Assembly: GCF_000715075.1 (NCBI RefSeq)
Contig: NC_134096.1
Location: 122,146,643 to 122,210,642 of the forward strand
Reading direction: 5' to 3'
DNA length: 64,000 bases
From: Nicotiana tabacum
Taxonomy: Eukaryota; Streptophyta; Magnoliopsida; Solanales; Solanaceae
Shown here: positions 50,361 to 62,415 of the stretch, piece by piece
Layout of the letters: each line of letters starts with the position of its first letter
Numbering within the stretch: position 1 is the first letter of the stretch
The notes under the pieces: generated by a model
Databases searched by the model: none
The model's input: only the letters and a program-made list of their open reading frames with translations
Told to the model about the DNA's origin: nothing
Program-made: the position numbers and the translations under genes

Positions 50361-51271
50361 GAAGCTATCAATATAGCTAAAGATCTCCATGTATTGACTA
50401 ATATATGATAAGAGAACAATTCTGCTAGTTTCAACCCAAAAAGGTGAAGATGAATTGGTATAGTAGCAGATGGGTCCATCTTGAACTTTTTAACTTCCTC
50501 ATATTTTCTTCTTCCTTCCCTACGCCGAGCTCTATCATTCCTAAAGATGTTTTGTATTGAACTCGGAACGTCATTCATGATGACTTCAGAATCTGAATCG
50601 TTACTGAAACAGATCCTTTGACGATGCACTCTTCTACGTTATCTCCTTGCTCGACTTTCAGCACCACTCCCATTTAGCGTACTTCGAGCTTGTTCCCATT
50701 CAGCCATTTCTGAAATGGGAGCAAGGAAACAGTTCGAATGATTTTTCATAATCACTCTATGTGATAACATATGTCATAATCACTTATAGAAGAGAAATCA
50801 AGTTTAACGGTCATTTATTTATTTAGAAATAAACATTCGACCCTCAATGACCAGTAATATATCAGTAAAGAAATGACTGAGACTTAGTTGAATCCTTTCA
50901 GTTAAGGAACAATGAATACACTATAGACCATATCTTTAAATATTTAAATGCTCAGCCTAAGCACTTAGAAAGTATATGACCATATATCTAAGTTGAAATG
51001 TCTGTTGTGGTAGTAGTATAATTGTATTCATTATCTAACCATATTAAATATGGTCAAAGAGATGACACCAACCAATCAAACTTAACTTTGCAATTGTAGA
51101 TAACCAAAAAAAATATCATACAGAGTTAAACATTGGGTTTAACTTCTTAATAGTTATTATTAAAAGAACTGCTTTTTGCAACTTTCTTGGGGTAAAATTC
51201 AGAACAACCACCCCCACTCCAAGTAATGACAACCAAAAAAATTTTCTGGCACATTTTTAAATGGAGGTTAA
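50361..51271 (-). pseudogene. Unidentified coding-like fragment, left half of the piece split by E3
   Basis: On the minus strand an acceptor-like CCCATTTCAG precedes ATGGCTGAATGGGAAC (about 50700). The frame then runs, with one stop (about 50640), through SNDSDSEVIMNDVPSSIQNI and a basic stretch to the E3 junction at 50361. The base composition and a Ser/Asp-rich plus Arg-rich layout look like genuine coding DNA. I do not recognise the protein. The rest up to 51271 is AT-rich and noncoding. It belongs to the 5' side of copia E4 by position. Confidence 0.45.
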
Positions 51272-54200
51272 TGTTGAAATTGTCAAAAGTCCCACATCGG
51301 TGGATGACAATTTTGAGTGGGAATTTCACCCTATAAAAGGAGGTCTAATGTTTAAGATTTAGACACACCTCTCATTTGCCTTTTTATCTTCTTAAGACAT
51401 TTGTATCTTCTCTCTTTAGTATTATTTCGCTTGTAATTTTGGAGTGGAATAAAATATTGATTGTGTCCGAGGAAGTAGGTAAAATTGGCCGAACCTCATA
51501 AATTCTGGTGTTCTTTTATTGTTGTCTTATTGTCTTGTTTATTATTTAGTGGTTATCATAATTTTTGGTATAGTAGTTGTGACTCATTCACACTATATAC
51601 ATTTGGCTTCAGCAACAATTGGTATCAGAGCCAAGGTACTGTCTAAGTATGCTCTGTGGTTGCAGCATAGTCTGATCTTCCACATCAGAAAAGATCTATC
51701 TTGGTAACTGAGTCAAGGTTCTGTCTGAGTATGCTCTGTGGTTGCAGCTTAGTCTGATCTTCCACACCAGAAAGGAAATAATCTTGATTTGTATCGTCAG
51801 CTACTAATAATATTTGTGTCAAAATGGAAGACAATAAACAAGAAGAATCTACATCAAGTGTCAATAATACGTCATCGTTGGCATCTTCGCTTATGACAAG
51901 AATTGTGTCAAATGCGAAATTTGCGGTAAAAATTTTTGACGGGTCAGGACATTTTGGGATATGGCAAGGCGAGGTTCTAGATTTTCTTTTTCAACAAGGG
52001 CTAGATCTTGCCATTGAAGAAAAGAAGCCAGATGTTATTGGAGAAGAAGATTGAAAAATTATCAATCGTGTTGCTTGCGGTACCATTCGATCCTACCTTG
52101 CTAGAGAGCAGAAATATCCATACACAAAGAAAACTTCTGCAAGTAAATTATGGAAAGCACTGGAGGATAAATTTTTGAAGAAAAACAGTCAAAATAAATT
52201 GTACATGAAGAAGAGACTGTTTCGCTTCACCTATGTTCCTGGTTCCACAATGAATGAACATATCACCAGTTTCAATAAGTTGGTCACAGATTTGCAAAAT
52301 ATGGATGCAACTTTTGATGATGGTGACTTGGCCTTGATGTTGTTGGGGTCACTTCCTAATGAGTACGAGCACCTTGAAACTACTCTACTCCATGGAAATG
52401 ACAAAATTTCTCTCAGAGAAGTCTGTTCGGCTTTGTACAACTATGAACAAAGAAAGGGAGAAAAACAGAAGGGCGGAGAAGGAGAAGCACTAATTGTGAG
52501 GGGTCGTCCTCAAAATCAAACGAGGACTAAGAAGGGAAGATCCAAGTCGAGATATAGACCCAGCAAAGATGAATGTGCCTTTTGTCGAGAAAAGGGGCAC
52601 TGGAATAAGGACTGTTTGAAGTTGAAGAATAAGGCCAGACATAACAATGGAAAGGCCATTATGGATTCAAATGTAGCTGATTGTGATGATTCAGACTTCT
52701 CATTAGTTACAACAGAGTTATCAACATCATCAGACATATGGTTGATGGACTCGGCTTGTAGCTATCATATGTGTCCCAACAAGGACTGGTTCATGAATTT
52801 TCAAGAAGGAGAATATGGAGTCATCCATACAGCGGATAACAGCCCTCTTACCTCATATGGCATTGGTTCAATAAGATTAAGAAGCCATGATGGAATGATC
52901 AGAACATTAACTGATGTTCGATATGTGCCGGGTTTGAAAAAGAATCTCATCTCTGTGGGAGCCCTAGAATCAAAAGGGTTCAAAATCATTGCAGAAAATG
53001 GAGTGATGAGAATATGCTCCGGTGCACTAGTGGTAATGAAGGTCAATCGGAAGAACAATAACATGTACCGCTATCGTGGTAGTACAATTATTGGGACAGC
53101 GACAGTGACATCCAGTGATGACAAAGAGGCAGAAGCAACCAGGCTATGGCACATGCGCTTGGGACATGCTGGAGGGAAATCCTTGAAAGCTCTATATGAT
53201 CAAGGATTGTTAAAAGGCATAAAGACTTGCAACTTGGAGTTTTGCGAGCATTGTGTCAAAGGGAAACAGACAAGGGTTAAATTTGGTACAGCGATCCATA
53301 ATACTAAAGGCATTTTGGATTATGTACACTCTGATGTTTGGGGTTCTTCCAAAACACCTTCATTGGGTGGGAAGCACCATTTTGTAACCTTTGTTGATGA
53401 TTTTTCCCGAAGAGTGTGGGTGTATACAATGAAGAGGAAAGATGAAGTGTTGGGAATTTTTCTCAAATGGAAGACGATAGTGGAGAATCAAACAGGCAGG
53501 AGGATCAAGTGTATTCGCACAGACAATGGAGGTGAATACAAAAATGATCATTTCAATAAGGTCTGTGAAAATGATGGCATCGTCCGACACTTCACTGTCA
53601 GACATACACCACAACAGAATGGAGTGGCAGAACGTATGAATCGGACTTTATTAGAGAAGGTACGGTGTATGTTGTCCAATGCTGGCTTGGGCAAAGAATT
53701 TTGGGCTGAGGCAATTACATATTCATGCCACCTCATTAATCGTCTACCATCTACTGCTATTGATGGCAAGACAGCATTTGAAAAATGGTATGGAAAACCT
53801 GTTGTAGATTATGACTCTTTGCACGTGTTTGGGTCAATTCATACTATCATGTGAAAGAGTCAAAATTGGATCCGAGAGCAAAGAAGGCTATATTTATGGG
53901 GATTACTTCTGGAGTCAAAGGATACCGCTTATGGTGTCCAGAGACAAGGAATATTATATTCAGCAGAGATGTTACCTTTGATGAATCTGCCATAACAGAT
54001 AAGGTGACAGTTGAAGATGTCAAACAAACTGGTGGTGCATTAAAGCAGGTGGAGTTTGAGGGAAAATTTATTTTTCCTACACAAGAAGCAGAGGAAACTC
54101 ATGAAGATTACCCTCTGGAAGAAGAGCCAGTAGAGAGGGAGATTCCAACTCAGGAACCTCGGCAACAACTTGAATCAATAGCAACCAGCAGGCCAAAAAG

Positions 54201-56250
54201 GACAATAACGAAACTTGTTCGTCTCATAGAGACAGTTGCTTGTGCAACCTCACTTGTAGCTGATGGTGTGCCTACCACTTATAAAGACGCAATCCAAAGT
54301 TCAGAAGAAGATAAGTGGAGGATTGCCATGAATGAAGAAATGCAGTCCCTTTATCAGAATCATACATGGAAATTGGCCAATCTCCCGAAGGGAAAGAAAA
54401 CAATTAGGTGCAAATGGGTATTTGCAAAGAAAGAAGGATTTCCTAACCAAGAAAATGTTCGCTACAAAGCAAGATTGGTGGCCAAAAGATATGCTCAGAA
54501 GGAGGGAATTGATTACAATGAAGTATTTTCTCTAGTTGTAAAACATTCCTCCATTAGAATTATGTTGGCTTTGGTAGTACAGTTGGATTTGGAATTAGTT
54601 CAGATGGATGTAAAAACTGCATTTTTACATGGAAACTTGGAGGAGGAAATCTACATGAATCAGTCAGAAGGATTCAAAGTTGCTGGAAAAGAAAATATGG
54701 TATGCAAACTTGAAAAATCGTTGTACGGATTGAAACAATCTTCTAGACAATGGTACAAGTGATTTGACAAGTTTATGTTGCGGCAAAGGTACAAGAGAAG
54801 CAAATACGATCATTGTGTGTATTTGCGCAAACTTAATGATGGTTCCTTTGTATATCTTCTCCTATATGTTGATAACTTCCAAGAATTCGGAAGAAATTGA
54901 TTAGTTGAAGATTCAACTAAAGGAGGAGTTCGAGATGAAGGATCTGGGTGAGGCAAAGAAAATTCTTGGCATGGAGATAATAAGAGATAGACGTTCAAAG
55001 AAACTTTGTTTATCTCAGAAAGAATATTTGAAGAGAGTACTACAGCGTTTTGGCATAAATAAGAAGACTAAGCCAATTAGTACGCCACTTGCTCCCCATT
55101 TTAAGCTAAGTACTACTATGTCGCCAAAGGATGAAACTGAACAGGAGTATATGTCAAGGGTACCATACGCAAATGTTGTTGGTAGCTTGATGTATGCAAT
55201 GGTTTGTACGAGACCTGACATTTCACAAGCCGTTGGAGTTATTAGCAGATATATGCATAATCCAGGAAAGGAGCATTGGCAAGCTGTGAAATGGATTCTA
55301 CGGTATATTCATAGTACTGTAGATGTTGGGTTAGTTTTTGAGCAGGAAGGCAATCGGTCTGTAGTTGAATATTGTGACTCAGATTTTGCGGGTGATCTGG
55401 ACAAACGAAGGTCAACTACTGGTTATGTGTTTACTTTTGCAAAGGCACCAGTTAGTTGTAAGTCTACTTTGCAGTCAACAGTTGCTTTGTCTACAACAGA
55501 GGCAGAGTACATGGCTATTACAGAGGTTGTGAAGGAGGCAATTTGGCTTCAGGGGTTGCTAAAGGAGCTTGGTATTGAACAAAAACATATTACAATTTTT
55601 TGTGATAGTCAAAGTGCTATTCAATTAGCGAAGAACCAAGTTTTATCATGCAAGGACGAAGCACATTGATGTTCGGTATCATTTCGTACGAGAAATCATA
55701 GAAGAAAGTGGAGTCACGGTGAAGAAAATTCATACTACGGAGAACCCTGCTGATATGTTGACAAAAGTGATGACTGCGGTCAAGTTTCAACATTGTTTGT
55801 ATTTGATCAACATTGTTGAACACTAAAGATTGAAGATGAAGACACAACCAAAATTTATTATTGAGAAAAAATTGAAGATGTGGAATTTTGCCAAGGTGGA
55901 GATTTGTTAAAATTGTCAAAAGTCCCACATCGGTGGATGACAATTTTGAATGGGAATTTCACCCTATAAGAGGAGGCCTAATGTTTAGGATTTAGACACA
56001 CCTCTCATTTGCCTTTTTATCTTCTTAAGACATTTGTATCTTCTCTCTTTAGTATTATTTCACTTGTAATTTTGGAGTGGAATAAAATATTGATTGTGTC
56101 CGAGAAAGTAGGCAAAATTGGCCGAACCTCGTAAATTCTGGTGTTCTTTTATTGTTGTCTTATTGTCTTGTTTATTATTTAGTGGTTGTCATAATTTTTG
56201 GTATAGTAGTTGTGACTCATTCACACTATATACATTTGGCTTCCGCAACA
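51272..56250 (+). mobile_element. E6: full-length Ty1/copia element, close relative of E5
   Basis: 5' LTR 51272-51617 and 3' LTR 55905-56250, both 346 bp, with about 11 differences by eye, nearly all transitions. PBS ATTGGTATCAGAGCC follows the 5' LTR. The promoter motif CCCTATAAAAGG is intact in the 5' LTR. No 5-bp target duplication is visible (GTTAA left, GCAGG right), because an hAT end abuts on the right. Confidence 0.92.
51824..55826 (+). pseudogene. E6 gag-pol polyprotein, disabled
   Basis: Same domain order as E5 and nearly the same sequence. Gag (51824 on) has a TGA at 52052-52054 where E5 has TGG. An open stretch of 559 codons (52175-53854) covers gag end, zinc knuckle (CAFCREKGHWNKDC), protease (WLMDSACSYHMC) and integrase. 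A one-base deletion near 53840 shifts the frame; reverse transcriptase then runs to a TGA at 54760-54762. A deletion removes part of the YVDD region near 54870, and RNase H continues from 54905 to a frameshift near 55645. Fewer stops than E5 but still not functional. Confidence 0.92.
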
Positions 56251-56251
56251 G

Positions 56252-59200
56252 CAGGGGCGGCCCGACGTATTTTGGGGCCTAAAGCCAAATTTTAACGAGG
56301 GGCCTTAATGTTTTAATTTTTTTATTATTATTTGAAGTCAATTTTTCTAGCTTTTTTAGATGCAAAGTTACTAATAATTTTCTTATAATCAATTTCTCCT
56401 AATAAGTCTTTCTCAATTGACAATATAGCTAACCCATTTAATCTCTCTTGAGACATTGTTGATCTTAGGTAAGATTTTATCAATTTTAATTTTGAAAAAC
56501 TTCTTTCCGCTGAAGCAGCGGTAACTGGAATTGTTAACATTATTCTATAAGCAATATAGGCATTTGGAAAAGAATCAAGTCTCTTTATTTGATTGAGTAT
56601 ATCGATTAAACTATTATCTTCTACTTGTACTATTTCCCTTAATACTTTTAACTCAGAAAATAAATCTAAACCATCAATATCGGATTGATTATTATGCTTT
56701 AAGAAAAATTCAAGATTAAGGCAATGTGTTTTTAAATTTCCATCATTTAGTGATCTTAGTTTTTTACCACTAAATAGAAAACCAAAAATATTTTCATATG
56801 CTTCAAATTGTTCAAATCTATTTTGAAGTGAAACAATAGCCTTGTCTACAATGTATAAAAAGTAATCAACTCTAAAGGACTCTTCAAGAGACTTTGAGAT
56901 TTCATTAGCAACATTCTCATCAAAAAATTTCTTCCTAGATATCACACGTTTCTTACGAAATTCGGATTCGATATTCATTTCAAATGCAATTTCTTTGGCA
57001 GAAATCATAGCAGTTACAAATCCTTCTTCTCTATATTTGTTAAAAAAAGAAATCAAACCTTTTAATTAATCTATGGCAACATCAATATGCATGTCTTTTG
57101 ACTGCATACTTTTGCTAACTGAATTAACAACAAATAATATATCATACCAAATAGTCATACCCAATAAAAATTCAAAATTTTCGAGTTCATATGTTACTAA
57201 GGAATTAGCTTCACTTTTAGTTTTTGGATCATCACTAATTTCTACTAATTTCAATAAAGCATCTCTTATTTGTGGAGTTTGAAATCTTATTGCTTTAATA
57301 CTTTCAATACGACTTTCCCAACGAGTTTGTGACAATGATTTAAGAGTTAGACTAGGTATACTATCCTTTAATACTTTCCATCGCTTAGTAGAAGATAAAA
57401 ATAGTGAATATATACGTTGTACCACTCCAAAAAATGATATAACTTTTGTACAAGAATTAGCCATATCATAAAGTAACAAATTTAGATTATGACAACCACA
57501 TGGTGTATAAAATGATCTAGGATTTACATCAAGAAGTCTTTTTTGCACTCCTTGATGTTTTCCCTTCATATTTGACGCATTATCATATCCTTGCCCTCTT
57601 AAATTATCAATATCAAGTCCAATATTTTTTATTTCATCTATAATAACTTCAAAAAGACCTTTTCCGCTTGTATCATCTACTTTTAAAAATTCTAAAAAAT
57701 ATTCATTAATTTTTATTGGAGTTTCCGAAATATCCACACTCCGCAGTATAAAAGACATTTGTTCTTGATGACTTGTATCTGGAGTGCAATCAAGTATAAT
57801 AGAGAAATATTTTGCTTCTATAATTTTTTTTATAATTTTATTCTTAATTTCACTTGTCAATAAGTTTATCAATTCATTTTGTATTCTATGCCCAAGGTAA
57901 TGACTATGAATTTCATCATGCTTAATTCGTCGAATATGTTCTTGCATGACAGGGTTAAATTCTGAAATCATTTCAATTAAACTTAAAAAATTTCCATTAT
58001 TCTCTTGATATATCTTTTCATTTTTTCCTCTAAATGCTAAATTATTTTTTTCAAGAGTTTTGATCACGGTAATAATTCTTGACAATACATTTTTCAATGC
58101 TCTCTATCTCTATTGATTTGTTCTTGAACATCTTTATCGATTGTTTTATCTTTTTGTAGTCTTATTTTTAAATCAATTCATGCAGCCATGTTAATAATAT
58201 GTTCATTTGTTGTTTCATGAGTTTTGAGCTTAGTAATAATATTTCTCCAATCATTACTACCTTCACTAGCTAGTTTACTACTACAAGTTCCGGAACTCAA
58301 ACTAAACAACTTACAACAAAAACAAAATACTATATCTAAGTCTTTAGAATAAACTAACCATCTTCTATCATGTCTTTCACCATTCTCCAATTTTTGAATA
58401 TAATGTGTAGTAAAAAAATGTCTTGAAAATGTATCATTCGGAAAATTTGTGTCAATTATTCTAATTGGCCTATTTTCTACTAATAGATCTTTCAACTTTG
58501 TATCTATATTAGTCCATTGATTAGGATCATATATATTTATAGGAGTTGAATTATTTATTTCATTCATAAGCATCAATGTATTATTTTGAGGATCTATTTC
58601 CGACTTGTCACTTACTTGTTCTTTTTCTACTTGAATATTATTAATTTTCGAATTATCTAACTCAACTGAATTACTAGCTTGCTCATCTAGAGAACACTCT
58701 CCCGACTTTTCTGATTCAAGATTTTTATTATTCAATAAAAATTTGTCAAGAGCACATTTTTGAGATTGTATTAGATTTTGAATTCTTCTTCTTTTCTTGA
58801 GTTTTTCATAACCAGATTCACACTTTCTATTTGACATACTTATCTTCTAATAATAATAAATAATCTAAAAATGCACTAAATAGCAAAATATTAAATTTTA
58901 AATGAGAAAATAATAAAAAGATAGAATAAATAGCAAAATATTAAATTTTAAATGAGAAAATAATAAAAAGATAGAATAATAGAACCTGGTTCAAAAACGG
59001 ATAGCTTGATATGAAATTAAATTTTCTGTTCGAGTATGCTTGTTGTAACTTGTAAGACTTGAATCATGAAAATAGAACAAACAAAAACACTCCACTATTT
59101 CTTGAATCAATACACTGAACTCTGAAGTCTGAAGATCTAAAATAAAGCTTTGATCTTTGGCTATTGAAGAATGGAGTGTGATTAATTGAAGAATAAAGTA

Positions 59201-59701
59201 TAAAAATATAATATAGTGGTATAGTGTTCTTCACTTTGCTCGACAAAGTCAGTTAGTCACGTTGTCCTCACTTCAGCAGCTCCACGATAATGTTGGCTAT
59301 TGAAGTTGAACTGTTGAAAAATGGAGTAAAAATAAAGTATAAAATATAATATAGTGGCATAGCTATTAGTGCACAGTGCACACGTTATCTACTTGTCTTC
59401 ACTTTGCTCAACAAAGTTTTGTGAGTAAGAACAAAGTATAACATATAATATAATGGCATAGCTATTAGTGTACAGTGCACACGTTGTCTGCTTGTGTTCA
59501 CTTTGCTCAACAAAGTTTTGTTTGAGAAAGTTGTGGACTTGTGGTCCACTATCTCAAATTTGTGTTCAAACTTTCCGTTTTATTTTATATTTTTTTAAAT
59601 TTATATATATAATATAGATATAACCAAAAAATGGGCCCCCCATAAATGTGGGGCCTAAAGCAATTGCTTTACCCGCTTTATGGACGGGCCGCCCTTGCCT
59701 G
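56252..59701 (-). mobile_element. hAT-superfamily DNA transposon
   Basis: Ends are CAGGGGCGGCCCG on the left and, inverted, CAGGCAAGGGCGGCCCG on the right; both continue with GGGGCCTAAAGC / TTTAGGCCCC. An 8-bp target duplication is not visible (left neighbour is the E6 LTR, right neighbour TCATCATG). Confidence 0.8.
56328..58837 (-). pseudogene. hAT transposase, TTF-zinc-finger / DUF4371 / hAT-dimerisation type
   Basis: Three consecutive minus-strand frames. 58837-58178 has a basic start and a TTF-type zinc-finger region (DRRWLVYSKDLDIVFCFCCK). 58097-57066 has the transposase core of the DUF4371 type ([37 protein letters not shown]). 57056-56328 ends with the hAT dimerisation motif ([19 protein letters not shown]). 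The frames are separated by TGA at 58176 where Trp is likely, a one-base loss near 58095 and a TAA near 57064. Only about three lesions in roughly 830 codons suggest recent decay. It would cut and paste the element in the nucleus. Confidence 0.85.
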
Positions 59702-60302
59702 TCATCATGAATGGAAGGATATGATAAATACAAGTTAAATATGTGTCTCAGTAACAAGCCAATGTCTGATATTAAAGTATTCAAAAAAAAAATATATCAA
59801 ATAGAAAACGTAGCAGTTTCATGAACAAAGCCACGAAGTAGTAGACAAGTTGTACTTTGAAGAGTGGTACACATAAAAGCCAACGTGGACTTCTAAAACA
59901 TCTTGTTACTTCTGTTCAAACACATGGGAAACGTTATTGATAATTCCTTTCAATTGGTATCCTAAATTAACCACACATATGGTTAAAGAGCCGGGCACAT
60001 AAGAAAATTTGTTGTCGGTATTTTAAATCTCCCGATCCGACAAAGTGTCATTTATTTTTAACACATATGACATAAAAAGAAATATGTGGCACCGTAAAAG
60101 AAAATTTGCAATCCTAACTAACTATACCATGTTTGAGCGACAAAAGCAACAGTACAAAATTAACAGTTTTATGTCGTTCTCACAACATGGCCATCTCCCC
60201 CAACCGCAATTATCAAAAAAAAAATCAACAGATAGTAAATGAGGGATACTTCCAACACAATATTTTTCATGGAGGCAATCGAACCAGGATACAAATAACA
60301 TT
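59702..60302 (-). other. E4 leader downstream of its PBS, no gene seen
   Basis: AT-rich DNA between the E4 PBS and the hAT end. Short frames only. Confidence 0.5.
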
Positions 60303-60315
60303 GCTCTTATGCCAA
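60303..60315 (-). other. E4 primer binding site, degenerate
   Basis: Minus strand TTGGCATAAGAGC differs at two bases from the initiator tRNA-Met site TTGGTATCAGAGC and abuts the LTR end CTCACA. This shows the LTR at 60316-60714 is a 5' LTR. Confidence 0.7.
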
Positions 60316-60714
60316 TGTGAGATTAAACCGAGGGGCAAAAACAACAAGTTGTGTATCTTTTTGATGCAACGGATATCGTTGAACTCACCACCAAAAGAAT
60401 TGTCCCAAGTCGAACTTTGAATCTCTTGGAAACAAAGTTAGAATTTCACGAACTAAGTGTCTTTTATCCTTGTGTGGATTTTGAAAAGGAAAAAGGAAGT
60501 TTCTGTTTTTTTTCTTTTGTCCGGGAAAAGAAGAAAACATAACGTGATTCATGTAAAAGAAAAGTTAACCCTCATTTAAAAAACTGATTAACCCCATAAC
60601 TAATTAACTGTGCGTGGTGATTTATTTTGAGTAACTTTTTTTTACCTTATCTATTTTAGATGGGTCGGGTCAGCCCACATGGAGCGACCCAAGATCCAAA
60701 CTCAATATCCAACA
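60316..60714 (-). repeat. E4 5' LTR, inverted (399 bp)
   Basis: Minus strand from TGTTGGATATTGAG (60714) to TCTCACA (60316), matching 27369-27755 along its length. GTTGC precedes it on the minus strand (60719-60715). Confidence 0.85.
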
Positions 60715-60719
60715 GCAAC

Positions 60720-61498
60720 CAAGTCCTTGAAATCTTCCCAATAGGAAGTAAAGACAACTTCTTGATCAAGAGTCACTTTACAAGTTATATTATCTCATTA
60801 GCAGAGGTTCCTTCTGTATAATCCTTCTCTATAAGTAGCATATTTAGTTCAATGATTACGGATTAATTAGCTATCAACTTATTACTTTAACCAGTTCTAA
60901 TATGCACCACTTATTTCTAAGGTTTAATTAGCCTCTTAAGAGAAGTAAAATTCCCACTACCCTGTATCATCGACAATAAGCCAATAATTATATAACCTTA
61001 GTTTCTCAGTAGCTGAAGATATCAATTTCTTCTGGAATTTCACCTGTAAACTCTTTCAATTAAACTGTCAATCTTCATGGATTCCTTTTCTAAAGGTAGT
61101 ATCAGAAAGTTCACAATATAAAGAATAGAATTAAAATGTATCCTTCCCTCTAACTGATTGAAGGATTAATGAAGTTCCTAAATAATAGAATATGTCAATT
61201 GTCAAAACAGCTATACGAAGTTAATGGATGTAACATGGCTGAAGAGACGGTGAAGATGCTTTTCTTGAACATTTTTTCAACCCTTTTTTTTCTCTAGCAT
61301 GAAGCTTGCATAACGAAGTTAATAATTGCTAGCATTATGCTCTTAATTAGTTCAATAATATAGAACTGTTAGCATTATCTTCTCAATTACAATTAATTTA
61401 ATCATTTCCAATTCTGTAGAGATTATATTGCTGAAAAAAATCCAACCAAAAAACACATTTCCTTTCATGATAACTCAAGCTAAACGAGGGTATCATCG
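60720..61498 (+). promoter_or_regulatory. RLK2 upstream region
   Basis: 60840-61250 matches the RLK1 upstream DNA without the MITE. The last 80 bp (TTATATTGC at about 61420, then CATTTCCTTTCATG..) parallel the RLK1 core promoter, but the TATA box is less clear. Confidence 0.5.
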
Positions 61499-62415
61499 AT
61501 GGAGAAAACCTCCTCTGCCTCCTTTCTGCTTCTAGCAGTTTTATTAATATCTCTTCACAATGTCGAAACATGCTTAGCTTTGAATATCAGCACTGATCAA
61601 TCTTCTCTTCTAGCCTTGAAAGCCCACATCACTTCAGATCCTAATCACATTCTTTCAACAAACTGGTCTTCTTCTACCTCAGTATGTAACTGGATTGGAA
61701 TCACGTGTGGCTCTCGTCATCAACGAGTTACTGTACTGAATATTTCAGGTATGGGTTTCATTGGTACCATCCCACCACAACTTGGCAACCTTTCTTTTCT
61801 TATGTCTCTTGATCTAAGCGTCAACAATTTTTATGGTGAACTTCCACTTGAATTGTCTCATTTACGAAAATTGAGAGCCATTGATCTTAGTTTCAACCGC
61901 TTCTATGGACAAATTCCTCCATTTTTGGGCGATTTTAAAGACCTTCGAATGCTGTCCATTGAAACAAATGATTTCAAAGGGTTCATTCCTGCTTCTATCT
62001 CAAACATGAAGAATCTTGAAATCTTGAATATGAGGTTCAACTATCTGGAAGGAAATATTTCTACAGGAATAGCCACTCTTCAAAGTCTGAAGCTGTTGTC
62101 CTTGGGATTCAATAAACTCATTGGCTCCAATGTGCTTTCCATCTTAAACATATCATCACTAGAAAATTTGGATCTCGGGGGTTCTGCTTTAACTGGTGAT
62201 CTTCCATCTGATTTGTGTCGTCGCCTTCCCAGATTACAAAAAGCTTTTTCTTAGCTCCAACATGTTAAGTGGAGAGATACCAAGAAGCATATCAGAATGC
62301 TCGGAACTTCAAGTCCTAGCGTTGATGGAAAATAACTTTCTTGGAACAATTCCAGGAGAACTAGGCAACTTACAGCTGCTGAAAGTTTTGGATATTGGAT
62401 TTAACAATTTTGAAG
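61499..62415 (+). pseudogene. RLK2: LRR receptor-like kinase, first exon, frameshifted
   Basis: Starts MEKTSS with a 27-residue signal peptide, then the LRR N-cap (two Cys in SVCNWIGITCG) and LRRs much like those of RLK1, which is its close paralogue. It has 48 more residues, two full LRR units, between about residues 125 and 172. A run of five A at 62237-62241, where RLK1 has four, shifts the frame and gives a TAG at 62252-62254. Past it, the original frame resumes (SSNMLSGEIPRSISECSELQ) to a donor GAAG|GTATGCG at 62415/62416. The length equals RLK1 exon 1 plus 144, plus 6 (signal peptide), plus 1 nt. The remaining exons, including the kinase, would lie beyond 64000. It could be a pseudogene, or the extra A could be a sequencing error. 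Confidence 0.8.
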
